A stretch of DNA of 64,000 nt from Azophilus sp965200465 (GCA_965200465.1 OZ241358.1:3224001-3288000); one strand, 5' to 3'. Positions 25,370-33,666 are shown, counted from the stretch's first letter. A program made the numbers and translations. Notes: generated by a model from the letters alone, not told the origin.

Positions 25370-26835
25370 TGCTCCAGATCCACCACCCAGGTGTCCTTGC
25401 TGCCGCCGCCTTGGGAGGAGTTCACCACCATGGAGCCTTTCTTCATCGCCACGCGGGTCAGGCCGCCCATGGTCACGTAGGTTTGCGCACCGGAAAGTAT
25501 GAACGGCCGCAGGTCCAGATGGCGGGGCTGCATCCGCTGGCCGCTGCCCGCCGGGCCCACCAGCGTTGGCGCACAGGACAGCTTAAGCATGGGCTGGGCC
25601 ATGTAGTTGCGCGGATTGGCCCGCACCGCCCGGGCGAAGGCGTTGCGCTCCTTGAGGCTCGCGTCCGGCCCCATCAACATGCCGTAGCCGCCGGATTCGT
25701 TGGCCGGCTTGACCACTAATTTGTCCAGATTGTCGAGCACGTAGTCGCGGCTTTCCTTCTCCACGCAGCGGTAGGAGGGCACGTTGGCGAGGATCGGTTC
25801 CTCGTTTAAGTAGTAGCGCACCAAGTCGGGCACGAAGGTATAGATCACCTTGTCGTCCGCCACGCCGCAGCCCGGGGCGTTGGCCAAGGCCACGTTGCCG
25901 GCCTGCCAAGCCCGCATCAGGCCGGGCACCCCCAGCACGGAGTCCGGGTTGAATGCGTCGGGGTCCAGGAAGAGGTCGTCAATGCGCCGGTAGATCACAT
26001 CCACCCGCACCCGGCCGGTGATGGTCTGCATGTAAACGCAGTCGTCCTTGCCCACCGTCAGGTCGGCGCCCTCCACCAAATCCGCCCCCATGACGGACGC
26101 CAGGTAGGTGTGCTCGAAATAGGCGGAGTTGTGGATGCCCGGCGTCAGCACAACCACCCGAGGCGGACTGCGCGATGGCGGCGCCAAGGAGCGCAGGCAG
26201 GCGGCGAGCCTCTGCGGATAGTCATCCACTGGATGAATGACGTAGTTGTCAAACAGTTCGGGAAAGACGCGCTTCATGACGGCGCGGTTCTCCAGCATGT
26301 AGGAAACGCCGGAAGGCACCCGCAGATTGTCTTCAAGCACGTACAATGCGCCCTCGCAGTCGCGCACCAAGTCGGTGCCGCAAACATGCGCCCATACGCC
26401 ATGCGGCGGATCTACGCCCACGCAGCGCTGCCGGAAATCCTTCGACTTGTTGACGTAGTGGGCGGGAACCACGCCGTCATGAAGCGCCCGCTGATCGTGG
26501 TAAACGTCATCGACAAAGGCGTTCAACGCCTGCACCCTTTGCTTCAAGCCGCGGGAGATGTGGTCCCACTCGCGCTTTCTGATCAGGCGGGGCACCATGT
26601 CGAAAGGCCAGGCCCGGTCGATGCCGGCGGCGTCTTCGCCGCTGTAAACGGTGAAGGTGATGCCCATGGAGCGAATGGCCAGCTCGGCGGCGGCTTGGCG
26701 CTCCGTAAGCTCCTCGTCCGTCAGCCGGGAAAGCACCCGCAGCAGCGGCCCGGCGCCGGAACGCGCCCTGCCCGCCGGAGTGACCAATTCATCCCAGCTG
26801 GCGGTTGCGTCGTATTGCTTCCAGTCGATGGCCAT
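25366..26835 (-). CDS. Circularly permuted ATP-grasp protein (DUF404/DUF407)
   Basis: A 489-residue protein predicted to ligate an amine to a carboxylate with ATP. Family landmarks are AIRSMGITFTVYSGEDAAGI, RPFDMVPR-like WPFDMVPRLI, the long motif FDNYVIHPVDDYPQRLAACL, VVLTPGIHNSAYFEHTYLAS, RVDVIYRRIDDLFLDPDAF and VVKPANESGGYGMLMGPDAS, the glycine-rich ATP-binding segment. I start at the ATG 26835 (MAIDWKQYD). It is first in the operon with alpha-E and the lipoprotein. The transglutaminase and Anbu-type peptidase that often accompany these genes are not here. Confidence 0.9.
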   Translation of the reverse strand: MAIDWKQYDATASWDELVTPAGRARSGAGPLLRVLSRLTDEELTERQAAAELAIRSMGITFTVYSGEDAAGIDRAWPFDMVPRLIRKREWDHISRGLKQRVQALNAFVDDVYHDQRALHDGVVPAHYVNKSKDFRQRCVGVDPPHGVWAHVCGTDLVRDCEGALYVLEDNLRVPSGVSYMLENRAVMKRVFPELFDNYVIHPVDDYPQRLAACLRSLAPPSRSPPRVVVLTPGIHNSAYFEHTYLASVMGADLVEGADLTVGKDDCVYMQTITGRVRVDVIYRRIDDLFLDPDAFNPDSVLGVPGLMRAWQAGNVALANAPGCGVADDKVIYTFVPDLVRYYLNEEPILANVPSYRCVEKESRDYVLDNLDKLVVKPANESGGYGMLMGPDASLKERNAFARAVRANPRNYMAQPMLKLSCAPTLVGPAGSGQRMQPRHLDLRPFILSGAQTYVTMGGLTRVAMKKGSMVVNSSQGGGSKDTWVVDLEQ

Positions 26836-26965
26836 TGCGCATATTGCCCCCCCCTCGCTCGGGCTTTGGCGGAAGATTACGCAATTTTGCCGGTGGATGC
26901 GAGACATTGCCCCCCGCCGCGCTCCAACCCAAGGGCTGGGGCGCGGCGCTTGGCGTGGCGGGGAA

Positions 26966-27042
26966 TGGCTCCGCCTGCTGGGCTCGAACCAGCGACCCGC
27001 TGATTAACAGTCAGCTGCTCTACCAAACTGAGCTAAGGCGGA
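26966..27042 (-). tRNA. tRNA-Asn (GUU)
   Basis: The reverse complement begins TCCGCCTTAGCTCAGTTTGG, has the anticodon stem-loop CTGACTGTTAATCAG (anticodon GUU) and the T arm GCTGGTTCGAGCCCAGC. The acceptor arm TCCGCCT pairs with AGGCGGA, followed by discriminator G and an encoded CCA; 77 nt in all. A GC-rich hairpin without a U run follows at 26916-26947. This tRNA lies at the left border of the accessory surface-protein cassette, a classical position for insertions. Confidence 0.97.
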
Positions 27043-27225
27043 ATGACCGCTCACTGGCCTTGCTTGAGGCTCAGGAGAGACTAGAGACTTAAGTGTAGCG
27101 GCATAAAGCGCAAATGCAACACTTGAATGGGATCACCACCTTTCGGACTTTTGAGGGAGCGCCCCGGTCGCCCGGGGCGCGTGTTCGGGTAGCCTATGAG
27201 TTACGCACAACATAGGAGACCGAAC

Positions 27226-27444
27226 ATGCGCATGTTGGCTTCGCCGAGCCCTTCGGGGTTCGCACAGGACAGGGCTTTTTTCCGCAAGGTTCGGGTGGGC
27301 CTTGGAGATCATCCCGAAGCCGCTTGGCGCTTCGAGCTGCTGCGGGGCGTGGAGCGGGCGCGGGGGCACGGGCTGACGCTTGCGGCGTCGCCGGCCCTGC
27401 TCGGCTTGGCCCGCAGCACCCACCTTATGGACCAGGCCGCCTGA
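27226..27444 (+). CDS. Small hypothetical protein
   Basis: A 72-residue frame preceded by a good Shine-Dalgarno (TAGGAGACCGAAC then ATG). It begins MRMLASPSPSGFAQDRAFFR and ends LGLARSTHLMDQAA. I do not recognise it. Two facts favour reality: the ribosome-binding site, and a related 3' end (LLDSAA stop, followed by the same 19 bp CTGACGGACAAAAG-containing string) at 32292, as if two paralogues once existed. A small hairpin (ACGGAC-AAAA-GTCCGT) follows the stop. It may instead be a relic. Confidence 0.35.
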   Translation: MRMLASPSPSGFAQDRAFFRKVRVGLGDHPEAAWRFELLRGVERARGHGLTLAASPALLGLARSTHLMDQAA

Positions 27445-27454
27445 CGGACAAAAG
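27436..27454 (+). repeat. 19-bp direct repeat, left copy
   Basis: GCCGCCTGACGGACAAAAG is present here and, identical and in the same orientation, at 32292-32310. The two copies bracket the secreted-protein cassette (about 4.86 kb apart). Both copies include a stop codon closing a frame ending D-(Q/S)-A-A. Confidence 0.85.
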
Positions 27455-27527
27455 TCCGTAAGGTCGGCGATCCCTCCACACAGCGGCAACCGCAGGGCTT
27501 GATTCTGCGCTTTCCCCATTTTTCTTG

Positions 27528-27556
27528 TTGACAACGCAGTTCGCCGTGGCACTATG
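27528..27556 (+). promoter_or_regulatory. Sigma-70-type promoter of the secreted-protein gene
   Basis: A perfect -35 box TTGACA (27528-27533) stands 16-17 bp before CACTAT/ACTATG (27550-27556), which fits a -10 box at its key positions. A good AGGAG (27576-27580) and an ATG at 27590 follow. The frame also has an ATG at 27554, but this overlaps the -10 box, so it is unlikely to be the start. Confidence 0.55.
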
Positions 27557-27589
27557 CACAGCCGCAGTGGGCTGCAGGAGCGCTTTCCG

Positions 27590-30500
27590 ATGACGCAGGA
27601 CGTTCGACGCGTGGCTGCGGCGGCGCGCCGGCATGGTGCGCAGCGGGTCGCCCTGTGCATGTGCAGCGCCGCTGTTCGGACCCCCCCCCCCCCCCCCCCC
27701 CCGAACCCGCGGGTTGAGGCAGCCGTGCATCCTGCGGACGGCGCGCGGCGCCGGCTTGACGACGCCGGGGCCCCGCGGCGGCAACGGCGCCTCCTCAAAT
27801 CCCGCTCCCGCCTTGCACGGTGCGCGCAGGCGCTCCTGGCGCTGGCGGCGCTGCTCGCCGGCGCATCGGCGTTCGCGCAGTCCGCCACCATCGCCTCCAC
27901 CAGCCCCGCGACGCTGAACCAGAGCAACCTGCGCACGGCGTGGGTCGCCGTCAACCTCACCAGCGCCACCTACCAGGCCACGGCCGCCGCCTCCCACTTC
28001 ACCCTGAACACCACGATACCCGGGCTCACCGTGAGGAGCCTGTGGTTCAACAGCGGCAGAGACGGCGCCATCCTGTACTTCCACTGGGACGGGTCGGACT
28101 TCAACACCGCCGCCACCATCGGCGTCACCGTGGCCGCCGCCGCCACCACCCACAGCTCGGCGCTCACCACCACCAACACGGCGGCGGTGGGCGTGGCGCG
28201 CTGGCTCAACGTCTCCGCCGAGACCGTCGCCCTCACCGAAGGCGGCGGCGCCGGCTCCTACACGGTCGTCCTGGAAAGCCAGCCCACCGGCGACGTCTCG
28301 GTCGCCGTCGCCAGCGACAACGCCGCGGTCACGGTGGACAGCGACTCCACGCCGCTGACGCGCACGCTCACGTTCAGCACCACGACCTGGAACAGCCCGC
28401 AGACCGTCACGGTCACGCCGGCGGACGACAACGCGGACGCCGTGGACGAGCTGGCGCTGGTCACCAACGTCGCCACCGGCGGCGGCTACGCGTCGAGCGC
28501 CGTCGCGAACCGCACCGTGCGCGTCACGGTCGCCGACGACGAGCGCACCGGCACGGACTACGACGCCGACGACGACCAGCTCATCGAGATCAGCGGCCTC
28601 GCCCAGCTGAACGCGATGCGCTGGGACGTGGACGGCAACGGCGCGGTGGCCGCCGGCAACGCCGCGGCCTACGCCGCCGCCTTCCCCGGCGCCGCCGCCG
28701 GCATGGGCTGCCCGGACGGCGGCGACGGCGACCAGCTGTCGGACGGCTGCAGGGGCTACGAGCTGACCGCGGACCTGGACTTCGACACCAACGGCGACGG
28801 CGCCGTCGACGCCAGCGACGCCTACCCCAACTGGGCGCCCATCGGCGGCGAGTACAACGCAACCTTCCACGGCAACAACCGCACGATCGCCAACCTGGCC
28901 ACCCGCGGCGGCGGCGAACGGGGACTGTTCTGGGGACTGGGATCGGGCAGCGTCGTGTCGAACCTGGGCCTGGTCGACTTCGCCGTGTCGTCGACAAGCG
29001 GCCCCAGCGGCCCCCGGGCGGGCGTGGGCGCCTTGGCCGGATTCACCGATGGAACCGTCGAGGCAGTCTACGTCCGCGGCGGCGCGGTGTCGGCGTCCTA
29101 CAGCGGCGGCGCCCGCGGCGCATTGGTGGGCGGCCTCGTGGGGGCCCACAACCTTGGCGTCATCCGCGCCTGCTACGCGACGGCGGCCGTTTCGGGCAGG
29201 TCGAACCTTTCGCCTGCAGTCGGCGGCCTGGTGGGGTCTACGCAAGCGGAAATCGTTGCCAGCTACGCGGCCGGGGCGGTGCATGTGCATGCCCTCAGCG
29301 GCACGGGGGAGGTCGGCGGGCTGGTCGGGGAGGCGTCGACCCGCTTTTCGGTCTTCACGAACTCCTACGCCCGCGGAGCGGTGTCCGCGACCGGGTCCGC
29401 TATTCAGGGTGGTCTGATAGGGCGCGCCTATAACTACGTCAGTGCGCCGGCGTCCTACTGGGACAGCCAGACGACAGGGCAGAGTTCCAGCGCCCGGGGC
29501 ACGACCCAGACCACCAACGGCCTGCAGACGCCGACCGCGTACGGCAGCGGGGGAACGGACATCTACGCGTACTGGGACGACCACGACACCGACGGCGACG
29601 GCCGCATCGACGCGGCCGACGACGCCTGGGACTTCGGCGCCTCGGACCAGTACCCGTCGCTGAAGTACGGCGGGCTCGACCCGACGCGGCAGTTCGCCGT
29701 GCGTCCCGCGACGGTCGATCCCGGGCCGCCATCGGTCACGCCGGTCAACCGTGCGCCCTACGTCCGGCGCGGGATCGACGACCTGGACATCGACCCGGGG
29801 GAGTTGGCGCGTGTTTCGCTGGTCGGGGTGTTCGGGGACGAGGCGCCGGGGCGCCTGCGCCATTCCGCGGAGTCCTCGAACCCGTCCGCGGCCTCGGCGC
29901 GGGCGGTGGGGGGCGTGGTTCTGGTGGAGGGCCTGGCGCCGGGGCTGGCGACGGTGACGGTGACGGCCGAGGACGAGGGGGGCTTGAGCGCCCGGACCAG
30001 CTTCTCGGCGTCGGTGGGGCGCGTTCTGTCGTTCGCGGAGGCGGAGGCGTCGGCGCCGGAGGGCGGGATGCTGCGTCTGCGGCTTCGCCTGAGCCGGACG
30101 TCCGCGGCGGCTGCGGCGTTCGCCTGGCGGGCGGTTGCGGACGGGGATCCCTTGACGGCGGACGCGGACGCCGGGGACTTGGCGGCGCTGTCGGGGTCGG
30201 GCGCGGTTGCGGCCGGGGAGACGGAGGCGCTCATTGAGGTTGCGGTGTCCGACGACGGGGAGATCGAGCCGGCGCGGGAGTTCCTGCGGGTGGAGTTGGC
30301 GCCGCCGGCGGCGGGTGCGGACTGGGCTCCGGGAGTCGTCTCAATGCGGGCGGTGGTGCAGGAGGGCGTGTGCGACCGCAGCGCCGAGGTTCGGGACGCC
30401 CTGCGGGGTTCGCGGGAGTGCTGGGCGCCGACGCCGCCGGACCTGGCCGGGCGGGGCTACTTGGACCTGCGCGGGCGGGGGATCGGCTCGCTGCGTGAGC

Positions 30501-31585
30501 GGGACCTTCTGGGCCTGTCCGGGCTGCGGGTGCTGCACCTGCACGGCAACCGCTTGGCGGAACTGCCGGAGGGCCTGTTCGCGGGCCTGGGGTCGCTTGA
30601 GCGGCTGCGCCTGGACGGCAACCGCCTTGCGGCGCCTCCGGCGGGGCTGTTCGAGGGCTTGGGCCGCCTGTCGTCGCTGGACCTGTCCGGGAACCGGCTG
30701 CGCTCCCCTCCCGCGGGGCTTTGGGAGGACATGGCGCTGCTGTCGCGGCTGGACTTGTCCGACAACCGCTTGGATTCGCTGCCGGCGGGCTTCTTCGCGG
30801 GGCTTTCCGGGCTTTCGGAGTTGAACCTTCTGGACAACCCCGGCGCGCCGTTCACGCTGACGATGGAGTTGGCCCGCACGGACGCGGAGCCCTGGGCGCC
30901 CGGCCCGGCCACGGTGGAGGCGCGGGTGCGGGAGGGCGCGCCGTTCGCCCTGTCCGCCGGCCTGGCCGTGCGGGGGAGCGCGGAGCTTTCGACGGCAACG
31001 GCCCGCATCGGGGCCGGGGAGGTCTCCGGCGCCCCCATCGCGGTTGCGCTGACGGCGGGCGGGGCGGCGCGGCTGTCGCCGGCCGGCGCCCCCGAGGCTC
31101 CGGCGGGCCTGTGCGGCGACGTGCAGGACGGCCGACGCCCATGCTTTCAGGGGGTTCGGACGGCGGCGGGTCCGGGCCTGCTGCTGTTCAAGCGCCCCCC
31201 GCGCCTGGTGCGGGCGGTTCCGGGCCTGGAGGCCGAGTCCCTCGGCGGGGCGGCGTCCCTTGACCTTGCGGAGTTCTTCAAGGCGGACGGCGGGGAGGAA
31301 CTGACCTGGGCGGCGGAGTCGAGCGATGCGTCCCTGGCGTCGGCGCGGGTGGAGGGGGGCGTTCTGAGGGTGCTGCCGAACGGCGAGGGCCTTGAGGGCT
31401 TCGTGACGGTCACCGTGACGGCCACGGACGCGGACGGGCTGTCCGCGGAGGCGTCCTTCGTGGTGGAGGTTCTGCCGGAGGCGCGCCCGTTCTCGCGCGG
31501 CTGGCGGCTGCTCTGGCTGACGGGCGCGAGCGCGCCGGCCGCGGACGCCTCCGGCGGGCTCCCGCCGGGCGCCGAACCCCAATGA
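27590..31585 (+). CDS. Large secreted surface protein with GLUG, Calx-beta-like and leucine-rich repeats; poly-C tract in the leader
   Basis: A 1,331-residue protein. Residues 1-80 are an odd basic leader that contains a poly-proline run encoded by 22 consecutive C. The hydrophobic signal core ALLALAALLAGASAFAQ is only at about 81-97. Then follow a Calx-beta-like domain (about 205-320), GLUG-type repeats (about 420-620, e.g. GALVGGLVGAHNLGVIRACY), a cadherin/Ig-like domain (about 720-805), a second Calx-beta-like domain (810-910), four to five LRRs (950-1083, e.g. LRVLHLHGNRLAELPEGLF) and a last cadherin-like domain (1200-1300). It likely acts in adhesion. No sortase or autotransporter anchor is visible. 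The start at 27590 has AGGAG 9 bp upstream. Confidence 0.8.
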   Translation: MTQDVRRVAAAARRHGAQRVALCMCSAAVRTPPPPPPPNPRVEAAVHPADGARRRLDDAGAPRRQRRLLKSRSRLARCAQALLALAALLAGASAFAQSATIASTSPATLNQSNLRTAWVAVNLTSATYQATAAASHFTLNTTIPGLTVRSLWFNSGRDGAILYFHWDGSDFNTAATIGVTVAAAATTHSSALTTTNTAAVGVARWLNVSAETVALTEGGGAGSYTVVLESQPTGDVSVAVASDNAAVTVDSDSTPLTRTLTFSTTTWNSPQTVTVTPADDNADAVDELALVTNVATGGGYASSAVANRTVRVTVADDERTGTDYDADDDQLIEISGLAQLNAMRWDVDGNGAVAAGNAAAYAAAFPGAAAGMGCPDGGDGDQLSDGCRGYELTADLDFDTNGDGAVDASDAYPNWAPIGGEYNATFHGNNRTIANLATRGGGERGLFWGLGSGSVVSNLGLVDFAVSSTSGPSGPRAGVGALAGFTDGTVEAVYVRGGAVSASYSGGARGALVGGLVGAHNLGVIRACYATAAVSGRSNLSPAVGGLVGSTQAEIVASYAAGAVHVHALSGTGEVGGLVGEASTRFSVFTNSYARGAVSATGSAIQGGLIGRAYNYVSAPASYWDSQTTGQSSSARGTTQTTNGLQTPTAYGSGGTDIYAYWDDHDTDGDGRIDAADDAWDFGASDQYPSLKYGGLDPTRQFAVRPATVDPGPPSVTPVNRAPYVRRGIDDLDIDPGELARVSLVGVFGDEAPGRLRHSAESSNPSAASARAVGGVVLVEGLAPGLATVTVTAEDEGGLSARTSFSASVGRVLSFAEAEASAPEGGMLRLRLRLSRTSAAAAAFAWRAVADGDPLTADADAGDLAALSGSGAVAAGETEALIEVAVSDDGEIEPAREFLRVELAPPAAGADWAPGVVSMRAVVQEGVCDRSAEVRDALRGSRECWAPTPPDLAGRGYLDLRGRGIGSLRERDLLGLSGLRVLHLHGNRLAELPEGLFAGLGSLERLRLDGNRLAAPPAGLFEGLGRLSSLDLSGNRLRSPPAGLWEDMALLSRLDLSDNRLDSLPAGFFAGLSGLSELNLLDNPGAPFTLTMELARTDAEPWAPGPATVEARVREGAPFALSAGLAVRGSAELSTATARIGAGEVSGAPIAVALTAGGAARLSPAGAPEAPAGLCGDVQDGRRPCFQGVRTAAGPGLLLFKRPPRLVRAVPGLEAESLGGAASLDLAEFFKADGGEELTWAAESSDASLASARVEGGVLRVLPNGEGLEGFVTVTVTATDADGLSAEASFVVEVLPEARPFSRGWRLLWLTGASAPAADASGGLPPGAEPQ
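27681..27702 (+). repeat. Homopolymeric tract of 22 C inside the coding leader
   Basis: Twenty-two uninterrupted C residues lie between the start codon (27590) and the signal-peptide codons (27830 onward). With 22 C the frame is continuous to the stop at 31585. Any change not divisible by three would put the signal peptide and mature protein out of frame. Tracts of this kind are the classical substrate of slipped-strand phase variation. Their exact length is also error-prone in sequencing. Confidence 0.9.
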
Positions 31586-31712
31586 GCTTCAAGGCGGGTG
31601 GCATGCAACTGTATTCCAAGGCCCTGAATCATGCAGCCGAGGCCGTCCCGAAGTCGTGTACGCCCTTTGACGGCGGGATGAAGGCCCAAAACGAACCGGG
31701 AAAATCCACGAA

Positions 31713-31742
31713 CGCCTTTGGAACGCCGGCGTTCCAAAGGCG
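31713..31742. repeat. Perfect 30-bp palindrome
   Basis: CGCCTTTGGAACGCC is immediately followed by its exact reverse complement. It lies between the secreted-protein gene and the next small secreted-protein gene. It has no poly-T tail, so a rho-independent terminator is possible but not typical. It could also be a protein-binding site or a recombination site. Confidence 0.8.
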
Positions 31743-31830
31743 TGAAGGAAGCGCTTTGGCGGGGGAAGCGCAGGCCCTTGACGGACTTTGGAATGATCCT
31801 GAACCAAGCAACGAACGAAGGAGACGAGCG

Positions 31831-32223
31831 ATGAGCGGAGACAAAACGACGGCCGGCGCCAAGCTGCGCGCGGCGGGCCTGCTGTGCGCGGCGCTGGGGT
31901 GCCTGGCGCCCGGGGCGCAGGCGGCGGAGATGCGCATGTCGGCGGCGGTGGTGCGCACGCTGGCGGCGGAGGACGGGCGCTACGGGGGCTGCATGGCGCA
32001 GCTGGGGGAGTCCGTTGCGGAGGCGACGGGCCTGGACTGTCCGGGGCGCTGGGTGACGTTCGGCTGCTCCGGGGAGCACGTCTCCAAGGCGGCGGCGCGG
32101 CGTCTTTACGACGCGGCGCAGTTGGCGTTCGCGTCCGGGCGCCGGGCGGTGCTGTGGGTGGACGACGGGCGCCGGCACGGCGGCTACTGCCTGGCCCCGC
32201 GCATCGACGTGCTGGCGGAGTGA
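31831..32223 (+). CDS. Small secreted cysteine-containing protein
   Basis: A 130-residue protein with a signal peptide (AAGLLCAALGCLAPGAQAAE). The mature part has four cysteines in GGCMAQLGES, LDCPGRWVTFGC and GYCLAPRIDVLAE, likely forming two disulphides, and the segments RLYDAAQLAFASGRRAVLWV and DDGRRHGGYC. I have no reliable family name. The ATG at 31831 is preceded by AAGGAG. It is co-directional with the large surface protein 245 bp upstream, with a palindrome in between, and lies inside the same direct-repeat-bounded cassette. Confidence 0.65.
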   Translation: MSGDKTTAGAKLRAAGLLCAALGCLAPGAQAAEMRMSAAVVRTLAAEDGRYGGCMAQLGESVAEATGLDCPGRWVTFGCSGEHVSKAAARRLYDAAQLAFASGRRAVLWVDDGRRHGGYCLAPRIDVLAE

Positions 32224-32291
32224 CCTCCTCCCGGCCGCACCGCTCCTTGGGGAAGCGAACACCCGCGGAACGGGCTGTCCTGCTGGACAGT

Positions 32292-32310
32292 GCCGCCTGA
32301 CGGACAAAAG
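32292..32310 (+). repeat. 19-bp direct repeat, right copy
   Basis: Identical to 27436-27454 (GCCGCCTGACGGACAAAAG). The upstream bases also resemble the left copy (GGAC-AG), and the frame ends LLDSAA stop, parallel to LMDQAA stop on the left. It marks the right border of the surface-protein cassette. Confidence 0.85.
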
Positions 32311-32355
32311 CCTCAAACGCATCTGAACTGCAGCACACTCCAGATGCACATAAAT

Positions 32356-32562
32356 GAGAGAGTTGCGCTGCCGCTTCACTGGGCGGAAAGTGCCGTTTTT
32401 GTCGTCCGTCTCCCACTTCATCCGACTTTCCATCCATTTTTCATTCATTCATCCCCGCTGTTGCGTCAAAAAGGCCCATTTGGGCGTGGGGTGGGGTGAA
32501 AAACATTCCGCGACGTAAGCAAGCCCTTGTGGAATGCGGGTTCTGGAACAGCGCAACTCTCC
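32356..32562. mobile_element. MITE-like element, 207 bp, with 9-bp target duplication
   Basis: The left end GAGAGAGTTGCGCTG (32356-32370) and the right end CAGCGCAACTCTCC (32549-32562) form imperfect terminal inverted repeats sharing 13 bp, GAGAGTTGCGCTG. Exactly outside both ends stands CACATAAAT (32347-32355 and 32563-32571), a 9-bp direct repeat as made by transposition. There is no ORF of note inside. A non-autonomous element mobilised by an IS that makes 9-bp duplications fits best; the partner IS is not in the window. Confidence 0.75.
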
Positions 32563-32615
32563 CACATAAATTCTCAAGAGGATTGCTCGCTGGCGTTGAC
32601 GCCGCTGGTGGCGGG

Positions 32616-33191
32616 CTACCTTGGGGACACACGGTCAAAAGTCCTTAGGGTGTTTAGGTTGTCGCCGCCGGATTTGACCTCCACGCTGACCGTCATTTGC
32701 CGGCCGTTTTCGCTGAGGCGCATGGATTCGCGGGCGGTGGCGTCGGGCGCCTTGGAGGAGATCACAAGTTCGCCCTCCAGCCAGCCGGCGGACACTTGCC
32801 ACAGGCCCCTTTTGCGCACTCCCCAAGAGACGTCTCTATAGGCGCCGTTTGCATAGCGAATGCCCATGGAGTGTTGATCCTGCTCTATGACCATGGAGCT
32901 GGAGGAGAGCACCGGAAAGTCCTCAACCACAAACGCCAGCATGCCGGCGTTTGAGCGGCGGCCGGGCCGTTCCGCATTCAACAGCCCTCGGTCCGCCCGC
33001 GCCTGCAGCCGCCGACGGTTCGGCGGCGGGTCGCTCAACGGTTCGTTCAGCGCCCAATGGCCGTTCAAGTCGAACGCAGCCGGCGCTTGCGGAGAGAGAG
33101 GGACGCCTCCGCACCCGCCCAAGGCCAACGCGAGCGCGAGCATTGCCGTGGCCGAGCGAGGCTTGCGCCTCTTTGCGCCGCGCTTGATCAC
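32616..33191 (-). CDS. Small lipoprotein, paralogue of the 23.9-kb gene
   Basis: A 191-residue exported protein with lipobox LALGGC after a basic n-region (KRGAKRRKPRSATAMLALAL). The mature part includes FDLNGHWALNEPLSD, SMVIEQDQHSMGIRYANGAY, SWGVRKRGLWQVSAGWLEG and RLSENGRQMTVSVEVKSGG, ending LRTFDRVSPR. The W-xLN opening and GRQMTVSV...R-FDR ending match the lipoprotein at 23904. The start is uncertain: GTG 33191 has GAGG about 10 bp upstream; ATG 33239 and ATG 33143 are alternatives. Function unknown. Confidence 0.65.
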   Translation of the reverse strand: MIKRGAKRRKPRSATAMLALALALGGCGGVPLSPQAPAAFDLNGHWALNEPLSDPPPNRRRLQARADRGLLNAERPGRRSNAGMLAFVVEDFPVLSSSSMVIEQDQHSMGIRYANGAYRDVSWGVRKRGLWQVSAGWLEGELVISSKAPDATARESMRLSENGRQMTVSVEVKSGGDNLNTLRTFDRVSPR

Positions 33192-33445
33192 CGCGAATGC
33201 AACCCTCGCTCGGAGCTTGCGCCAAGAGGCTTGCACCATCCAGAAACATTCTTTAATTTCAATCAGTTGCATGCAGGTTTCCGAAACCATCGGGGTGCCG
33301 GCTGCGCTGGTCGCGCCCTCGCTTGTCCTTTAGCCCTTGGTGCAGTATCCGGGCTAGGGATCGGAACGGTTGTTCCGTTCGCTGGCGTTGCCGCTTGCCA
33401 AGGGCGTAGATTAACCGATGCGGCGGCTGGCTGCGCCGCATTGAG

Positions 33446-33666
33446 CCGTAACGAAAAGCAGTGCATTGCATGAGTGGGAGCGCAGTGTTGAAGCGGGTTG
33501 CAAGGCGCACCGTGCAGGTTTTTTTCCGGCGATTGCATGGTTGCGGGACTTACCGACGGCCTGCTGCCTGGGAACGCGGGCGCCCCGCTCGCATGCGGGT
33601 CGGAGGCCCGCGCTCCCAGGAGACCTCTGACAGCGGGCCGGGCGATTCTTATCCGGGTATTGGGGA
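33446..33666 (+). repeat. Dispersed repeat, copy 3 (first unit of a tandem pair)
   Basis: The unit begins CCGTAACGAAAAGCAGTGCA and contains GAGTGGGAGCGCAGTGTTG, the core CAAGGCGCACCGTGCAGG followed by seven T, GATTGCATGGTTGCGG, a GC-rich inverted repeat, AGCGGGCCGGGCGATTC and ATCCGGGTATTGGG. It is 221 bp long and is directly followed by copy 4. It is the most complete copy in the window. Confidence 0.85.

Noticed and set aside
26916..26947. Rho-independent terminator after tRNA-Asn
   Set aside because: The hairpin is strong, but it is followed by G-rich sequence without a U run, so termination cannot be claimed.
27425..29863. Very long antisense frame (812 codons) opposite the surface-protein gene
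   Set aside because: It is a shadow of a GC-rich gene; composition is Arg/Gly/Val-rich with no domain, and the sense strand has signal peptide, GLUG and LRR motifs.
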